Notes under the pieces: model-generated
Database searches by the model: none
What the model was told of the DNA's origin: nothing
The model's input: only the letters and a program-made list of their open reading frames with translations
NCBI GenBank assembly: GCA_902363335.1
Contig: CABIZV010000003.1
Span: 1-64,000, forward strand
DNA: 64,000 nucleotides
Source of the DNA: Enterobacteriaceae bacterium
GTDB lineage: Bacteria; Pseudomonadota; Gammaproteobacteria; Enterobacterales; Enterobacteriaceae
Reading direction: 5' to 3'
Program-made: the position numbers and the translations under genes
Part shown: one piece after another, positions 35,572 to 45,044 of the stretch
Layout: each line of letters begins with the position of its first letter
How positions within the stretch are numbered: the stretch's first letter is position 1

Positions 35572-38115
35572 ATGAAAGCATCGCGTCTCTGTATTATGCT
35601 GCTATCAGGCGCATGTTTGGGGGGAGCTTTTCCGGTTCTGGCGAGTGACAGCCTTTTTAATCCCAGACTTCTGGAACTTGATCACCCGGTTGAAAATATT
35701 GACATTCGTCAGTTCAATCGATCCAATACACTACCTGCGGGAACCTATAAAGTTGATGTTATTATCAACGGAAAAATGTTTGAGCGGCAAGATATCGTGT
35801 TTGAACAGGATACGCCGGATGCTGAATTGCATCCCTGTTTTGTCGCGGTCAAAAATGTTTTGGCTTCTTATGGTGTAAAGGTTGATGCAATTAAATCACT
35901 AAACAGCATTAACAATACTTCTTGTATTAACCCTTCCTCCCTTATTGCAGGTTCAAGCTGGCAGCTTGATGCGAATAAATTAGCTTTAAATATTTCCATT
36001 CCACAAATTTATCTTAACGTCGCGGCCTATGATTACATTAGCCCCTCCCGCTGGGATGAAGGCATCAATGCGATGATGGTGAATTATGATTTTTCAGGTT
36101 CCCACACCGTCAAATCGAACTATGAAGACGGCAATGATGATACCTACTTTTTAAACCTGCGTAATGGCGTGAATATCGGTGCATGGCGGTTACGGAATTA
36201 CAGTACGTTAAGCTCACTGAATGGCCAGACTGAATATCACACTATTAATAGTTATGTTCAGCGTGATATTGCTGCCCTACGCAGCCAGATAATGGTGGGG
36301 GATACGTGGACTGCCAGCGATCTCTTTGATAGTACTCAGGTTCGTGGCGTGCGGTTATACACCGATAATGAGATGCTGCCGTCGAGTCAAAATGGTTTTG
36401 CCCCGACCGTTCGCGGGATCGCGAAAAGTAATGCCACTGTTATTATCAAGCAAAATGGTTATGTGATTTACCAGTCTGCGGTGCCCCAGGGGGCATTTGA
36501 AATTACCGATCTCAACACCACCAGCGCCGGTGGCGACCTGGATGTGACGATAAAAGAAGAAGACGGTAGCGAACAACGTTTTACCCAACCTTATGCATCG
36601 CTTGCGATCCTTAAACGCGAAGGGCAAACCGATTTCGACATTAGCGCTGGTGAAATTCGTGATGCAAATGGCTATACCCCGAATGTGATTCAGGCGCAGA
36701 TCATGCATGGTTTTTCGGGCGGAGTGACCCTGTATGGGGGGATGCAGCTTGCTGAAGATTATACTTCTGCGGCGTTGGGTGTGGGAAAGGACATGGGCGC
36801 TTTGGGCGCGGTTTCCGTCGATGTAACCCATGCCCATTCGCAATTTGATGGTGGTGAAAATGAGGACGGACAATCTTATCGCTTTCTTTACTCCAAACGT
36901 TTTGATGAGACAAATACGAACTTCCGTCTGGTCGGTTATCGTTATTCCACCGAAGGTTATTATACCCTGAACGAATGGGCTTCCCGGCAAGCGGATGACC
37001 AGAATTTCTGGATCACTGGTAATCAGCGGAGTCGGCTGGAAGGGACGTGGACGCAATATTTTGGCCGCGATTGGGGAAATATTTATTTGACGCTCAGCCG
37101 TCAGGAATACTGGAAAACGGATGCTGTCGACCGTCTCATTCAACTTGGCTATAGCAATCGATGGCGACAAATATCGTGGAGCGTGTCGTGGAACTATCTG
37201 GATTCGACGACGCATTATTCGAACGATGCCCAGTCAGGTGACGATAATAATAATGACGAAGGGAATGAGCAGATTTTTATGCTGTCGGTCTCTATCCCAC
37301 TTTCTGGCGCAATGGAAAATAGTTATGCCAGTTATTCATTAACGCAGAATAACCATAACGAAAGCACCATGCAGGCGGGTTTAAGCGGTACGATGCTGGA
37401 AGATAATAATTTTTCATGGAACGTGCAAGAGTCGTGGCTGAGCACGCCAGAAGATAGCTACAGTGGCAATATGGGGGCCACTTACTCGGGTACCTACGGG
37501 GCAGTAAATGGCAGCTATTCCTGGAGTCGTGATTCGCAACGTTTAGATTATGGTGCCAGAGGGGGAATTCTGGTTCATGGCGATGGCGTGACCTTCTCCC
37601 AGGAGCTAGGTGAAACGGTCGCTCTGGTGAAAGCCCCCGGCGCTGATGGGTTGTCTATCGAAAACGCGACGGGTGTCGCGACCGATTGGCGGGGATACAC
37701 CGTCAAAACGCAACTCAGTCCTTATGATGAAAACCGGGTCGCCATCGACGGAAACTATTTTTCCAAGGCGAATATTGAATTAGATAACACGGTTATCAAT
37801 CTTGTTCCCACTCGCGGTGCTGTCGTTAAGGCCGAGTTTGCGACGCGTATCGGCTACCGCCTTCTGTTTAATATACATCTGGCTAATGGTAAGCCTGCCG
37901 CCTTTGGTTCTATGGCAAAAGCTGAACTGGGGTCGGGTACCGTGACGGGCATTGTGGGTGACAATGGCGAGCTTTATCTCTCAGGAATGCCTGAGCAGGG
38001 CGAGTTGTCTCTGAGTTGGGGTGAATCAGCCAAACAAAATTGTGTCGCCACTTATCATCTATCCGATAAATCCCATGATGCGAGTTTGATTCAGCTGGAT
38101 GCAATTTGTCGCTAA
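35572..38115 (+). CDS. Outer-membrane fimbrial usher
   Basis: An 847-residue FimD/PapC-type usher. The signal peptide ends at about VLA. It has an N-terminal periplasmic chaperone-binding domain, the large 24-strand barrel with the plug domain (MLPSSQNGFAPTVRGIAKSNA region), and C-terminal domains ending with a cysteine near the end (AICR). The ATG at 35572 has AAGGA upstream; the frame opens at a TTG directly after the chaperone stop. The gene is intact. Confidence 0.93.
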   Translation: MKASRLCIMLLSGACLGGAFPVLASDSLFNPRLLELDHPVENIDIRQFNRSNTLPAGTYKVDVIINGKMFERQDIVFEQDTPDAELHPCFVAVKNVLASYGVKVDAIKSLNSINNTSCINPSSLIAGSSWQLDANKLALNISIPQIYLNVAAYDYISPSRWDEGINAMMVNYDFSGSHTVKSNYEDGNDDTYFLNLRNGVNIGAWRLRNYSTLSSLNGQTEYHTINSYVQRDIAALRSQIMVGDTWTASDLFDSTQVRGVRLYTDNEMLPSSQNGFAPTVRGIAKSNATVIIKQNGYVIYQSAVPQGAFEITDLNTTSAGGDLDVTIKEEDGSEQRFTQPYASLAILKREGQTDFDISAGEIRDANGYTPNVIQAQIMHGFSGGVTLYGGMQLAEDYTSAALGVGKDMGALGAVSVDVTHAHSQFDGGENEDGQSYRFLYSKRFDETNTNFRLVGYRYSTEGYYTLNEWASRQADDQNFWITGNQRSRLEGTWTQYFGRDWGNIYLTLSRQEYWKTDAVDRLIQLGYSNRWRQISWSVSWNYLDSTTHYSNDAQSGDDNNNDEGNEQIFMLSVSIPLSGAMENSYASYSLTQNNHNESTMQAGLSGTMLEDNNFSWNVQESWLSTPEDSYSGNMGATYSGTYGAVNGSYSWSRDSQRLDYGARGGILVHGDGVTFSQELGETVALVKAPGADGLSIENATGVATDWRGYTVKTQLSPYDENRVAIDGNYFSKANIELDNTVINLVPTRGAVVKAEFATRIGYRLLFNIHLANGKPAAFGSMAKAELGSGTVTGIVGDNGELYLSGMPEQGELSLSWGESAKQNCVATYHLSDKSHDASLIQLDAICR

Positions 38116-38124
38116 GGAATAGCT

Positions 38125-39201
38125 ATGTTTAAAATACTCCCAATCTTACTGTTATTATTTTTTAGTTGGTCTAGTTTTGCTGATGATGGTATTTGTCATA
38201 ATGCCGATGGTGATACCAACGTGCTTAATTTATCATTCGGAACCGTTAATGTTTCGGCGGCCAACAATCTGGCTGGATATACTGTAAAGGATGCGCTCAC
38301 CAGCACGCTTCCCACTTATCCTGTCCGTTGTCATTGCGATCCGGAGCATGATGAAGATGGCACTTTTTATGAGATTTTTTATATTGGCGATCCTGCCCCT
38401 GGCCTTGTGGAAGATCGCATAATCGACGGTCAGCAATATTACATTCTCAATGACTATCTCTCTATTGGGGTGAAGGTCTTTATTATTAATAATGATTACG
38501 CAAATCTGCCTTTTGAGCATTTATCAAATAAATCGGCCGATCCATTACATTCTTGTGGCCCGAGAAATGATGGGCGCCAGGTTTATCTGGATTCGGGTCG
38601 TTCGGCAAAAATATCGTTTAACCTGCGTCATTCCGTCACTGGCATAACATCGATTCCGCGTACCGAGGTCGCATGGATATACGCAGGAATTAATAACTAC
38701 TTTCCTCGTACTACGCCGGTCTCAAAAGTTACCATTATGGGAAGCCTGATTGCGCCTCAGAATTGCGAAATGACGCCAGGGCAAACCATTGATGTTGACC
38801 TGGGAAAAATGAATGCCGGCGATTTCTCCACTACGCCCGGCGCGGTTGTGCCTGGCAAAAAAGTCAAAACCGTCGTCAAAGTGTCCTGCTCAGGGATGAG
38901 CGATGTCAGAGATTCAGAGTTTGTTCAGGCCTCAATAGTGGCTGTTGACAGAAGCCCGGATGCTTCCATGATTGCGACCACCAACCCGGATGTAGGCATA
39001 AAAGTTTATGATAAAAATAGCAGCCAGATACGCGTGGATGGGGGAATGTTACCGGCGGATATGAGCACGGTTAACCGGTTAGGTTTTACTGATGGTAGCG
39101 TGACGTTTTACTCCTCGCCAGCAAGCATGACGGGTAAGAGACCCGCAGCGAGCAAGGAATTTACCGCCGATGCAACATTAATTCTCGAGTTTACAAACTA
39201 G
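38125..39201 (+). CDS. Fimbrial tip adhesin/minor subunit
   Basis: A 358-residue two-domain protein with a signal peptide of about 19 residues. The N-terminal ~200 residues form a lectin-like domain with two cysteines in VRCHCDPEHDEDG. The C-terminal pilin domain begins around IAPQNCEMTPGQTIDVDLG and ends LILEFTN, as in FimH-type adhesins. Last gene of the operon, 9 bp after the usher. Its receptor is unknown. Confidence 0.87.
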   Translation: MFKILPILLLLFFSWSSFADDGICHNADGDTNVLNLSFGTVNVSAANNLAGYTVKDALTSTLPTYPVRCHCDPEHDEDGTFYEIFYIGDPAPGLVEDRIIDGQQYYILNDYLSIGVKVFIINNDYANLPFEHLSNKSADPLHSCGPRNDGRQVYLDSGRSAKISFNLRHSVTGITSIPRTEVAWIYAGINNYFPRTTPVSKVTIMGSLIAPQNCEMTPGQTIDVDLGKMNAGDFSTTPGAVVPGKKVKTVVKVSCSGMSDVRDSEFVQASIVAVDRSPDASMIATTNPDVGIKVYDKNSSQIRVDGGMLPADMSTVNRLGFTDGSVTFYSSPASMTGKRPAASKEFTADATLILEFTN

Positions 39202-39204
39202 TCT

Positions 39205-39274
39205 ACAGCGGCGGTTTATGACAGCCGCTGTCATATTTGTGCCTTTCCATGCTGAAGCGGCCTAAAAAGCCGCT
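39205..39274 (+). terminator. Tandem hairpins ending the fimbrial operon
   Basis: ACAGCGGC / GCCGCTGT (39205-39231) and AGCGGC / GCCGCT (39256-39274, followed by ATTCTTCC). Neither has a long T run. Confidence 0.65.
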
Positions 39275-39328
39275 ATTCTTCCTGTGAAAATATCCCTATT
39301 TTTCAAGTAATTGGATTCTTGCTATCCC

Positions 39329-39379
39329 TTGTCATTAAACTGTCATAAACATTACATATAACTGTCACCTGATTGTCCT
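39329..39379 (+). promoter_or_regulatory. Pho boxes of the pst operon (PhoB sites)
   Basis: Seven-base direct repeats at exactly 11-bp spacing: TTGTCAT 39329, CTGTCAT 39340, ATTACAT 39351, CTGTCAC 39362, TTGTCCT 39373. The first four form two 18-bp Pho boxes in place of a -35 element, as in the E. coli pstS promoter. Confidence 0.93.
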
Positions 39380-39434
39380 ACTTTGCTCCTCGTAAACACA
39401 AAACAACACTTTACGAATTCTTGCAGGAGACATT

Positions 39435-40475
39435 ATGAAAGTTATGCGTACCACTGTCGCAACTGTTGTCGCCGCGACCTTATCGATGAGCGCTTTCGCC
39501 GCAAATGCAGCCGCAAGCCTGACGGGTGCCGGTGCAACCTTCCCAGCGCCGGTGTATGCCAAATGGGCAGATACTTACAACAAAGAAACCGGTAATAAAG
39601 TTAACTACCAGGGTATCGGTTCCTCCGGCGGCGTAAAACAAATCACTGCAAATACCGTTGATTTCGGCGCATCTGATGCACCACTGTCTGACGAAAAACT
39701 GGCTCAGGAAGGCCTGTTCCAGTTTCCAACCGTCATTGGCGGTGTGGTACTGGCCGTTAATATCCCAGGCCTGAAATCAGGTGAGCTGGTGCTGGACGGT
39801 AAAACGCTGGGTGATATCTACCTTGGCAAAATTAAGAAGTGGGATGATGAAGCCATCACCAAACTGAACCCAGGCGTTAAGCTGCCTTCGCAGAACATCG
39901 CCGTGGTGCGCCGTGCCGATGGTTCCGGTACTTCCTTCGTTTTCACCAGCTATCTGGCGAAAGTGAACGACGAGTGGAAATCTAAAATTGGTGCAGGCTC
40001 TACCGTTAACTGGCCGACCGGTCTGGGCGGTAAAGGCAACGATGGTATCGCCGCTTTCGTACAGCGTCTGCCGGGCTCCATTGGCTACGTTGAATACGCT
40101 TACGCGAAGCAGAACAACCTGGCTTACACCAAACTGATTTCTGCCGATGGCAAAGCGGTTAGCCCGACGGAAGAAAACTTCGCCAACGCCGCAAAAGGCG
40201 CTGACTGGAGCAAATCCTTCGCTCAGGACCTGACCAACCAGAAAGGTGAGGGCGCATGGCCAATTACCTCCACCACCTTCATTCTGGTCCACAAAGATCA
40301 GAAGAAACCTGAGCAAGGCGCTGAAGTGCTGAAGTTCTTTGATTGGGCTTACAAAAACGGTGGCAAACAGGCGAATGACCTCGACTATGCTAGCTTGCCG
40401 GACAGCGTGGTTGAGCAGGTTCGTGCTGCATGGAAAACCAACGTAAAAGATAGCAGCGGTAAAGCGCTGTACTGA
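39435..40475 (+). CDS. pstS: Periplasmic phosphate-binding protein PstS
   Basis: High-affinity inorganic phosphate receptor of the Pst importer, 346 residues. The signal peptide ends ANA at residue 25. Ligand-loop motifs GAGATFPAP, QGIGSSGG and RRADGSGTSF are present. Near-identical to E. coli. Induced by PhoB under phosphate limitation through the upstream Pho boxes. Confidence 0.98.
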   Translation: MKVMRTTVATVVAATLSMSAFAANAAASLTGAGATFPAPVYAKWADTYNKETGNKVNYQGIGSSGGVKQITANTVDFGASDAPLSDEKLAQEGLFQFPTVIGGVVLAVNIPGLKSGELVLDGKTLGDIYLGKIKKWDDEAITKLNPGVKLPSQNIAVVRRADGSGTSFVFTSYLAKVNDEWKSKIGAGSTVNWPTGLGGKGNDGIAAFVQRLPGSIGYVEYAYAKQNNLAYTKLISADGKAVSPTEENFANAAKGADWSKSFAQDLTNQKGEGAWPITSTTFILVHKDQKKPEQGAEVLKFFDWAYKNGGKQANDLDYASLPDSVVEQVRAAWKTNVKDSSGKALY

Positions 40476-40546
40476 TTACGGTCGCCCGGCGGTGACGCCG
40501 GGCATCTGTAAACGTCGTCGCAGATTTTAAATAGAAAGAGTAATTT

Positions 40547-41509
40547 ATGGCTGCAACCAAGCCTGCTTTTAACCCACCGGGTAAAAAGGGTGACATGATA
40601 TTCAGCGCGCTGGTCAGACTGGCTGCGCTGATTGTGCTATTGATGTTGGGCGGGATTATTGTCTCTCTTATCATCTCTTCCTGGCCCAGCATGGAGAAGT
40701 TTGGCTTCGCCTTCCTGTGGACCAAAGAGTGGGATGCGCCGAATGACATCTATGGTGCATTAGTCCCGATTTACGGCACCATTGTGACCTCCGTTATCGC
40801 GCTGCTGATCGCCGTTCCGGTGAGCTTCGGCATCGCACTCTTCCTGACTGAATTGGCTCCCAACTGGCTTAAACGCCCGCTAGGCATTGCGATTGAACTG
40901 CTGGCGGCTATCCCCAGTATTGTTTACGGCATGTGGGGCCTGTTTATCTTTGCACCGCTGTTTGCGACCTATTTCCAGGAGCCGGTGGGCAATATTCTCT
41001 CCAACGTTCCTTTTGTCGGCGCACTGTTCTCCGGCCCGGCGTTTGGTATCGGTATCCTGGCGGCAGGGGTTATCCTCGCTATCATGATAATCCCGTACAT
41101 TTCTGCCGTTATGCGTGACGTTTTTGAACAGACCCCGGTGATGATGAAAGAGTCGGCCTACGGCATCGGCTGCACCACCTGGGAAGTTATCTGGCGTATC
41201 GTCCTGCCGTTTACCAAAAACGGGGTGATTGGCGGCGTGATGCTGGGGCTTGGTCGTGCGCTGGGTGAAACCATGGCGGTGACCTTTATTATCGGTAACA
41301 CCTACCAGCTCGATAGCGCCTCGCTGTATATGCCGGGCAACAGTATTACCTCCGCGCTGGCGAATGAATTTGCTGAAGCGGAATCTGGCCTGCATGTTGC
41401 CGCGCTGATGGAGCTGGGTCTGATTCTGTTTGCGATTACCTTTATCGTCCTGGCGGCATCGAAGCTTATGATTATGCGCCTGGCAAAAAATGAAGGGGCA
41501 CGCTCATGA
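40547..41509 (+). CDS. pstC: Phosphate ABC transporter permease PstC
   Basis: One of the two membrane subunits of the Pst importer, 320 residues with about six helices. The cytoplasmic ABC-coupling loop GRALGETMAVTFIIGNT is near residues 240-256. Its stop overlaps the pstA start (ATGA), which suggests coupled translation. Confidence 0.97.
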   Translation: MAATKPAFNPPGKKGDMIFSALVRLAALIVLLMLGGIIVSLIISSWPSMEKFGFAFLWTKEWDAPNDIYGALVPIYGTIVTSVIALLIAVPVSFGIALFLTELAPNWLKRPLGIAIELLAAIPSIVYGMWGLFIFAPLFATYFQEPVGNILSNVPFVGALFSGPAFGIGILAAGVILAIMIIPYISAVMRDVFEQTPVMMKESAYGIGCTTWEVIWRIVLPFTKNGVIGGVMLGLGRALGETMAVTFIIGNTYQLDSASLYMPGNSITSALANEFAEAESGLHVAALMELGLILFAITFIVLAASKLMIMRLAKNEGARS

Positions 41510-42396
41510 CGACGCTGGAAATGCAAAACACCGCCGCACTTGCCGAGTCCCGCCGCAAAATGCAGGCGCGTCGCCGCATGAAGAACCGCATCGCGCTGAC
41601 GCTGTCGATGGCGACGATGATCTTCGGTCTGTTCTGGCTGGTGTGGATCTTAATGGCCACCATTACCCGCGGCATCGACGGGATGTCGCTGGCACTGTTT
41701 ACCGAAATGACGCCGCCACCGAACACGGCGGGCGGCGGTCTGGCGAACGCCCTGGCAGGCAGCGGCCTGCTGATCCTGTGGTCGACCGTTATCGGAACGC
41801 CGCTGGGCATTCTGGCGGGCATTTATCTGGCCGAATACGGACGTAAATCCTGGCTGGCTGAAGTCATCCGCTTTATTAACGACATACTGCTCTCCGCGCC
41901 GTCTATCGTCGTGGGTCTGTTCGTCTACACCATCGTGGTGGCGCAGATGCAGCACTTCTCCGGCTGGGCGGGCGTGATTGCGCTGGCGCTGCTGCAGGTG
42001 CCGATCGTGATTCGTACCACCGAAAACATGCTGAAACTGGTGCCGGATAGCCTGCGTGAAGCGGCGTACGCGCTGGGTACACCGAAGTGGCGGATGATCT
42101 CAGCGATTACGCTAAAAGCCTCTATCTCCGGGATTATGACCGGGATCCTGCTGGCTATTGCGCGTATTGCCGGTGAAACCGCGCCGCTGCTGTTTACCGC
42201 GCTCTCCAACCAGTTCTGGAGCACCGACATGATGCAGCCTATCGCCAACCTGCCGGTCACCATATTTAAATTTGCCATGAGCCCGTTTGCCGAGTGGCAG
42301 CAACTGGCCTGGGCTGGGGTGCTGATTATCACGCTGTGCGTACTGCTGCTGAACATTCTGGCGCGCGTCGTTTTCGCGAAGAAGAAACACGGTTAA
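41506..42396 (+). CDS. pstA: Phosphate ABC transporter permease PstA
   Basis: The second membrane subunit, 296 residues with about six helices. The coupling loop contains REAAYALGTPKWRMI and ARIAGETAPLLFTA. Followed by REP sequences before pstB, which may set relative expression. Confidence 0.97.
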   Translation: MTTLEMQNTAALAESRRKMQARRRMKNRIALTLSMATMIFGLFWLVWILMATITRGIDGMSLALFTEMTPPPNTAGGGLANALAGSGLLILWSTVIGTPLGILAGIYLAEYGRKSWLAEVIRFINDILLSAPSIVVGLFVYTIVVAQMQHFSGWAGVIALALLQVPIVIRTTENMLKLVPDSLREAAYALGTPKWRMISAITLKASISGIMTGILLAIARIAGETAPLLFTALSNQFWSTDMMQPIANLPVTIFKFAMSPFAEWQQLAWAGVLIITLCVLLLNILARVVFAKKKHG

Positions 42397-42407
42397 GTTT
42401 AATACCT

Positions 42408-42486
42408 TGCCGGATGGCGGCGTGAACGCCTTATCCGGCCTACGGTTGACATATATGTAGGCCTGAAAGCTGCGCGCCATCAGGCA
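42408..42486. repeat. REP sequences between pstA and pstB
   Basis: Two palindromes: GCCGGATGGCGG...CCTTATCCGGC (42408-42443) and GTAGGCCTGAAAGC...GCCATCAGGCA (42457-42486). They fall inside the pst operon. Confidence 0.8.
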
Positions 42487-42505
42487 TGATGAGGAAGAGA
42501 TTGAA

Positions 42506-43279
42506 ATGAGTATGGTTGATACTGCTCCGGGTAAGATTCAGGTTCGCGATTTGAACTTCTACTACGGCAAATTCCATGCCCTGAAGAACATCAACCTGGA
42601 TATCGCCAAAAACCAGGTCACCGCGTTTATCGGCCCGTCAGGCTGCGGTAAATCGACGCTGCTGCGTACCTTCAACAAAATGTTTGAACTGTACCCGGAG
42701 CAGCGCGCAGAAGGTGAAATTCTGCTGGATGGCGACAATATCCTGACCAATACCCAGGATATCGCGCTGCTGCGCGCTAAAGTGGGGATGGTGTTCCAGA
42801 AGCCGACGCCGTTCCCGATGTCGATTTATGACAACATCGCCTTTGGCGTGCGTCTGTTTGAAAAGCTCTCCCGCACCGATATGGATGAGCGCGTTCAGTG
42901 GGCGTTGACCAAAGCCGCATTATGGAATGAAACCAAGGATAAGCTGCACCAGAGCGGATACTCTCTGTCTGGTGGTCAGCAGCAGCGTCTGTGCATCGCG
43001 CGCGGGATTGCGATCCGCCCGGAAGTTCTGCTGCTGGATGAGCCGTGTTCCGCGCTGGATCCTATCTCTACCGGACGCATTGAAGAGCTCATCACCGAGC
43101 TGAAAGAGGATTACACCGTCGTTATCGTGACCCACAACATGCAGCAGGCGGCACGTTGCTCCGATCACACGGCGTTTATGTACCTGGGCGAGCTGATTGA
43201 GTTCAGCAACACGGACGATCTGTTCACCAAGCCCGCGAAAAAACAAACCGAAGATTACATTACTGGCCGTTACGGTTGA
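42506..43279 (+). CDS. pstB: Phosphate ABC transporter ATPase PstB
   Basis: Energises phosphate import, 257 residues. Walker A GPSGCGKST is at about 44-52, signature LSGGQQQR at about 153-160, Walker B VLLLDEPCSALD. Directly precedes phoU. Confidence 0.98.
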   Translation: MSMVDTAPGKIQVRDLNFYYGKFHALKNINLDIAKNQVTAFIGPSGCGKSTLLRTFNKMFELYPEQRAEGEILLDGDNILTNTQDIALLRAKVGMVFQKPTPFPMSIYDNIAFGVRLFEKLSRTDMDERVQWALTKAALWNETKDKLHQSGYSLSGGQQQRLCIARGIAIRPEVLLLDEPCSALDPISTGRIEELITELKEDYTVVIVTHNMQQAARCSDHTAFMYLGELIEFSNTDDLFTKPAKKQTEDYITGRYG

Positions 43280-43292
43280 TTTGGAGTTAACC

Positions 43293-44018
43293 ATGGACAA
43301 CCTCAATCTTAATAAACATATTTCCGGCCAGTTCAACGCAGAACTGGAAAGCATCCGTACCCAGGTGATGACCATGGGCGGCATGGTAGAGCAGCAGCTT
43401 TCTGATGCGATTACCGCGATGCACAACCAGGATAGCGAGCTGGCAAAACGCGTCATCGAAGGCGATAAACACGTCAACATGATGGAAGTCGCGATTGATG
43501 AAGCCTGTGTGCGCATCATCGCTAAACGTCAGCCGACGGCGAGCGACCTGCGTCTGGTGATGGCGATTATCAAAACTATCGCTGAGCTGGAACGTATTGG
43601 CGACGTCGCTGACAAAATCTGTAGCACGGCGCTGGAGAAATTCTCTCATCAGCATCAGCCGCTGCTGGTGAGCCTGGAATCGCTTGGCCGCCACACTGTG
43701 CAGATGCTGCATGATGTGTTGGATGCCTTTGCGCGTATGGATCTGGACGAAGCGGTACGCATCTACCGTGAAGACAAGAAAGTTGACCAGGAGTATGAGG
43801 GCATCGTACGTCAGCTGATGACCTATATGATGGAAGACCCGCGCACGATCCCAAGCGTGTTGACCGCGCTGTTCTGCGCCCGTTCTATCGAGCGTATCGG
43901 TGACCGCTGCCAGAATATCTGTGAATTTATCTTCTATTTCGTGAAGGGGCAGGATTTCCGTCACGTGAATAGCGATGAGCTGGATAAGCTGCTGGCGGGG
44001 AAAGCACCGAAGGAGTAA
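43293..44018 (+). CDS. phoU: Phosphate signalling regulator PhoU
   Basis: Connects the Pst transporter with the sensor kinase PhoR and keeps the Pho regulon off when phosphate is plentiful. It has 241 residues, all helical, with two repeats that each carry a conserved E(R/L)IGD(V/R) motif (ERIGDVADK and ERIGDRCQN). The ATG at 43293 (MDNLNLNKH) is the family start; the frame opens earlier inside pstB but that part is not conserved. Confidence 0.97.
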   Translation: MDNLNLNKHISGQFNAELESIRTQVMTMGGMVEQQLSDAITAMHNQDSELAKRVIEGDKHVNMMEVAIDEACVRIIAKRQPTASDLRLVMAIIKTIAELERIGDVADKICSTALEKFSHQHQPLLVSLESLGRHTVQMLHDVLDAFARMDLDEAVRIYREDKKVDQEYEGIVRQLMTYMMEDPRTIPSVLTALFCARSIERIGDRCQNICEFIFYFVKGQDFRHVNSDELDKLLAGKAPKE

Positions 44019-44027
44019 CGGTGCAGA

Positions 44028-44196
44028 TTGCCGGATGGCGGCTTCGCCTTATCCGGCCTACGCCGACCGGTAGATATTGTGCACACCCGGGCACATTGCC
44101 GGATGGTAGCCCGGGCGAGCAGAATGCGACTCCGGGAACGGCTCGATGCTAACTCTCGCTAAATTCCCGGCGGCGCTGCGCTTGGCCGGGCTACCC
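44028..44196. repeat. REP cluster between phoU and yieH
   Basis: Three palindromic units: GCCGGATGGCGGCTTCGCC near 44028-44062, a degenerate GCCGGATGGTAGCCCGGGC near 44097-44140, and CCCGGCGGCGCTGCGC...GCCGGGC near 44166-44191. In E. coli the bgl and cbr genes lie here; they are absent. Confidence 0.75.
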
Positions 44197-44208
44197 GATT
44201 GTTGATCG

Positions 44209-44874
44209 TTAACCGACAATATCCCATCCACGCGCTTTCCACAGCGCAGGCAGCTGTGCCAAATCGGTAAACGTCGTCACCTTCGGGTGATCGATAGGTT
44301 TGTTGTGCGGATCGGCGCAAAAATAGAACACCTCCATCCCCGCATCAATCCCTGACTGCGCGCCCGCGCTGGAATCGTCGACCAGAATGCAGTTCTCCAC
44401 GTTAACATTCATCGCTTTTGCCGCGTGGAACATCAACGCCGGATCGGGCTTCCAGCGCTGGATATCGTAGCCGCTGAACAATTTGTCCGGGAAATGATCC
44501 AACATACCGAGTTTCCCCAAAGAGTGCTGCATTTTGCTGACCGGGCCGTTTGATACGATGCACATCGGGATATTGACGGCTTCGACCAATGCGTTAGCGC
44601 CAGCAATGACTTCCAGTTCCGTATCAAAAAGGCGTGCGACCTCGGCGCGATAAACCGGTTCTAAGTCCGCTTTTGCCAGGTTTGTCCCATGCTCAGCGTT
44701 AATGATGTCGATGATCTCGTAGAGCTTAACGCCCTTGAAACGCTTAAAGGTCTCTTCCAGATCGAGCGTGATGCCAAATGTCTGGAACATATGGACGTAG
44801 GCTCGTGAACAGATCACCTCGCTGTCGACCAGCGTGCCATCACAGTCGAAAAAAACCGCTTCAACTCCGGACAT
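44209..44874 (-). CDS. yieH: HAD-superfamily 6-phosphogluconate phosphatase YieH
   Basis: A HAD subfamily IA phosphatase of 221 residues. The nucleophile motif is FFDCDGTLVDSE (about 8-19), motif II SNGPVSK, motif III around KPDPALMFHAA, and motif IV ILVDDSSAGAQSG. The E. coli homologue acts on 6-phosphogluconate. Divergent from adeP. Confidence 0.92.
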   Translation of the reverse strand: MSGVEAVFFDCDGTLVDSEVICSRAYVHMFQTFGITLDLEETFKRFKGVKLYEIIDIINAEHGTNLAKADLEPVYRAEVARLFDTELEVIAGANALVEAVNIPMCIVSNGPVSKMQHSLGKLGMLDHFPDKLFSGYDIQRWKPDPALMFHAAKAMNVNVENCILVDDSSAGAQSGIDAGMEVFYFCADPHNKPIDHPKVTTFTDLAQLPALWKARGWDIVG

Positions 44875-44924
44875 GTCATTTCCTTTTTAACAAGTTTAAC
44901 GTTTACGTAATGCTGAATTGAGAG

Positions 44925-44940
44925 ACGCAATCGTTGCCGT
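44925..44940. promoter_or_regulatory. PurR-like operator upstream of adeP
   Basis: ACGCAATCGTTGCCGT matches 13 of 16 positions of the PurR box ACGCAAACGTTTGCGT. It lies about 105 bp before the adeP start, a purine transporter gene, which makes it functionally sensible. Confidence 0.65.
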
Positions 44941-45044
44941 ATAAGCAAAATCAATGAAAAAAAGTATCTCACAACCGCGCCTATTGTCGCATTTTGGTAT
45001 AGGATAGCGACGAATTTTCCTTCCTTTGTCTGCGGAAATTGATA

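Noticed and set aside
36355..37215. 286-codon frame antisense to the fimbrial usher
   Set aside because: No recognisable domain; the usher frame is intact and conserved.
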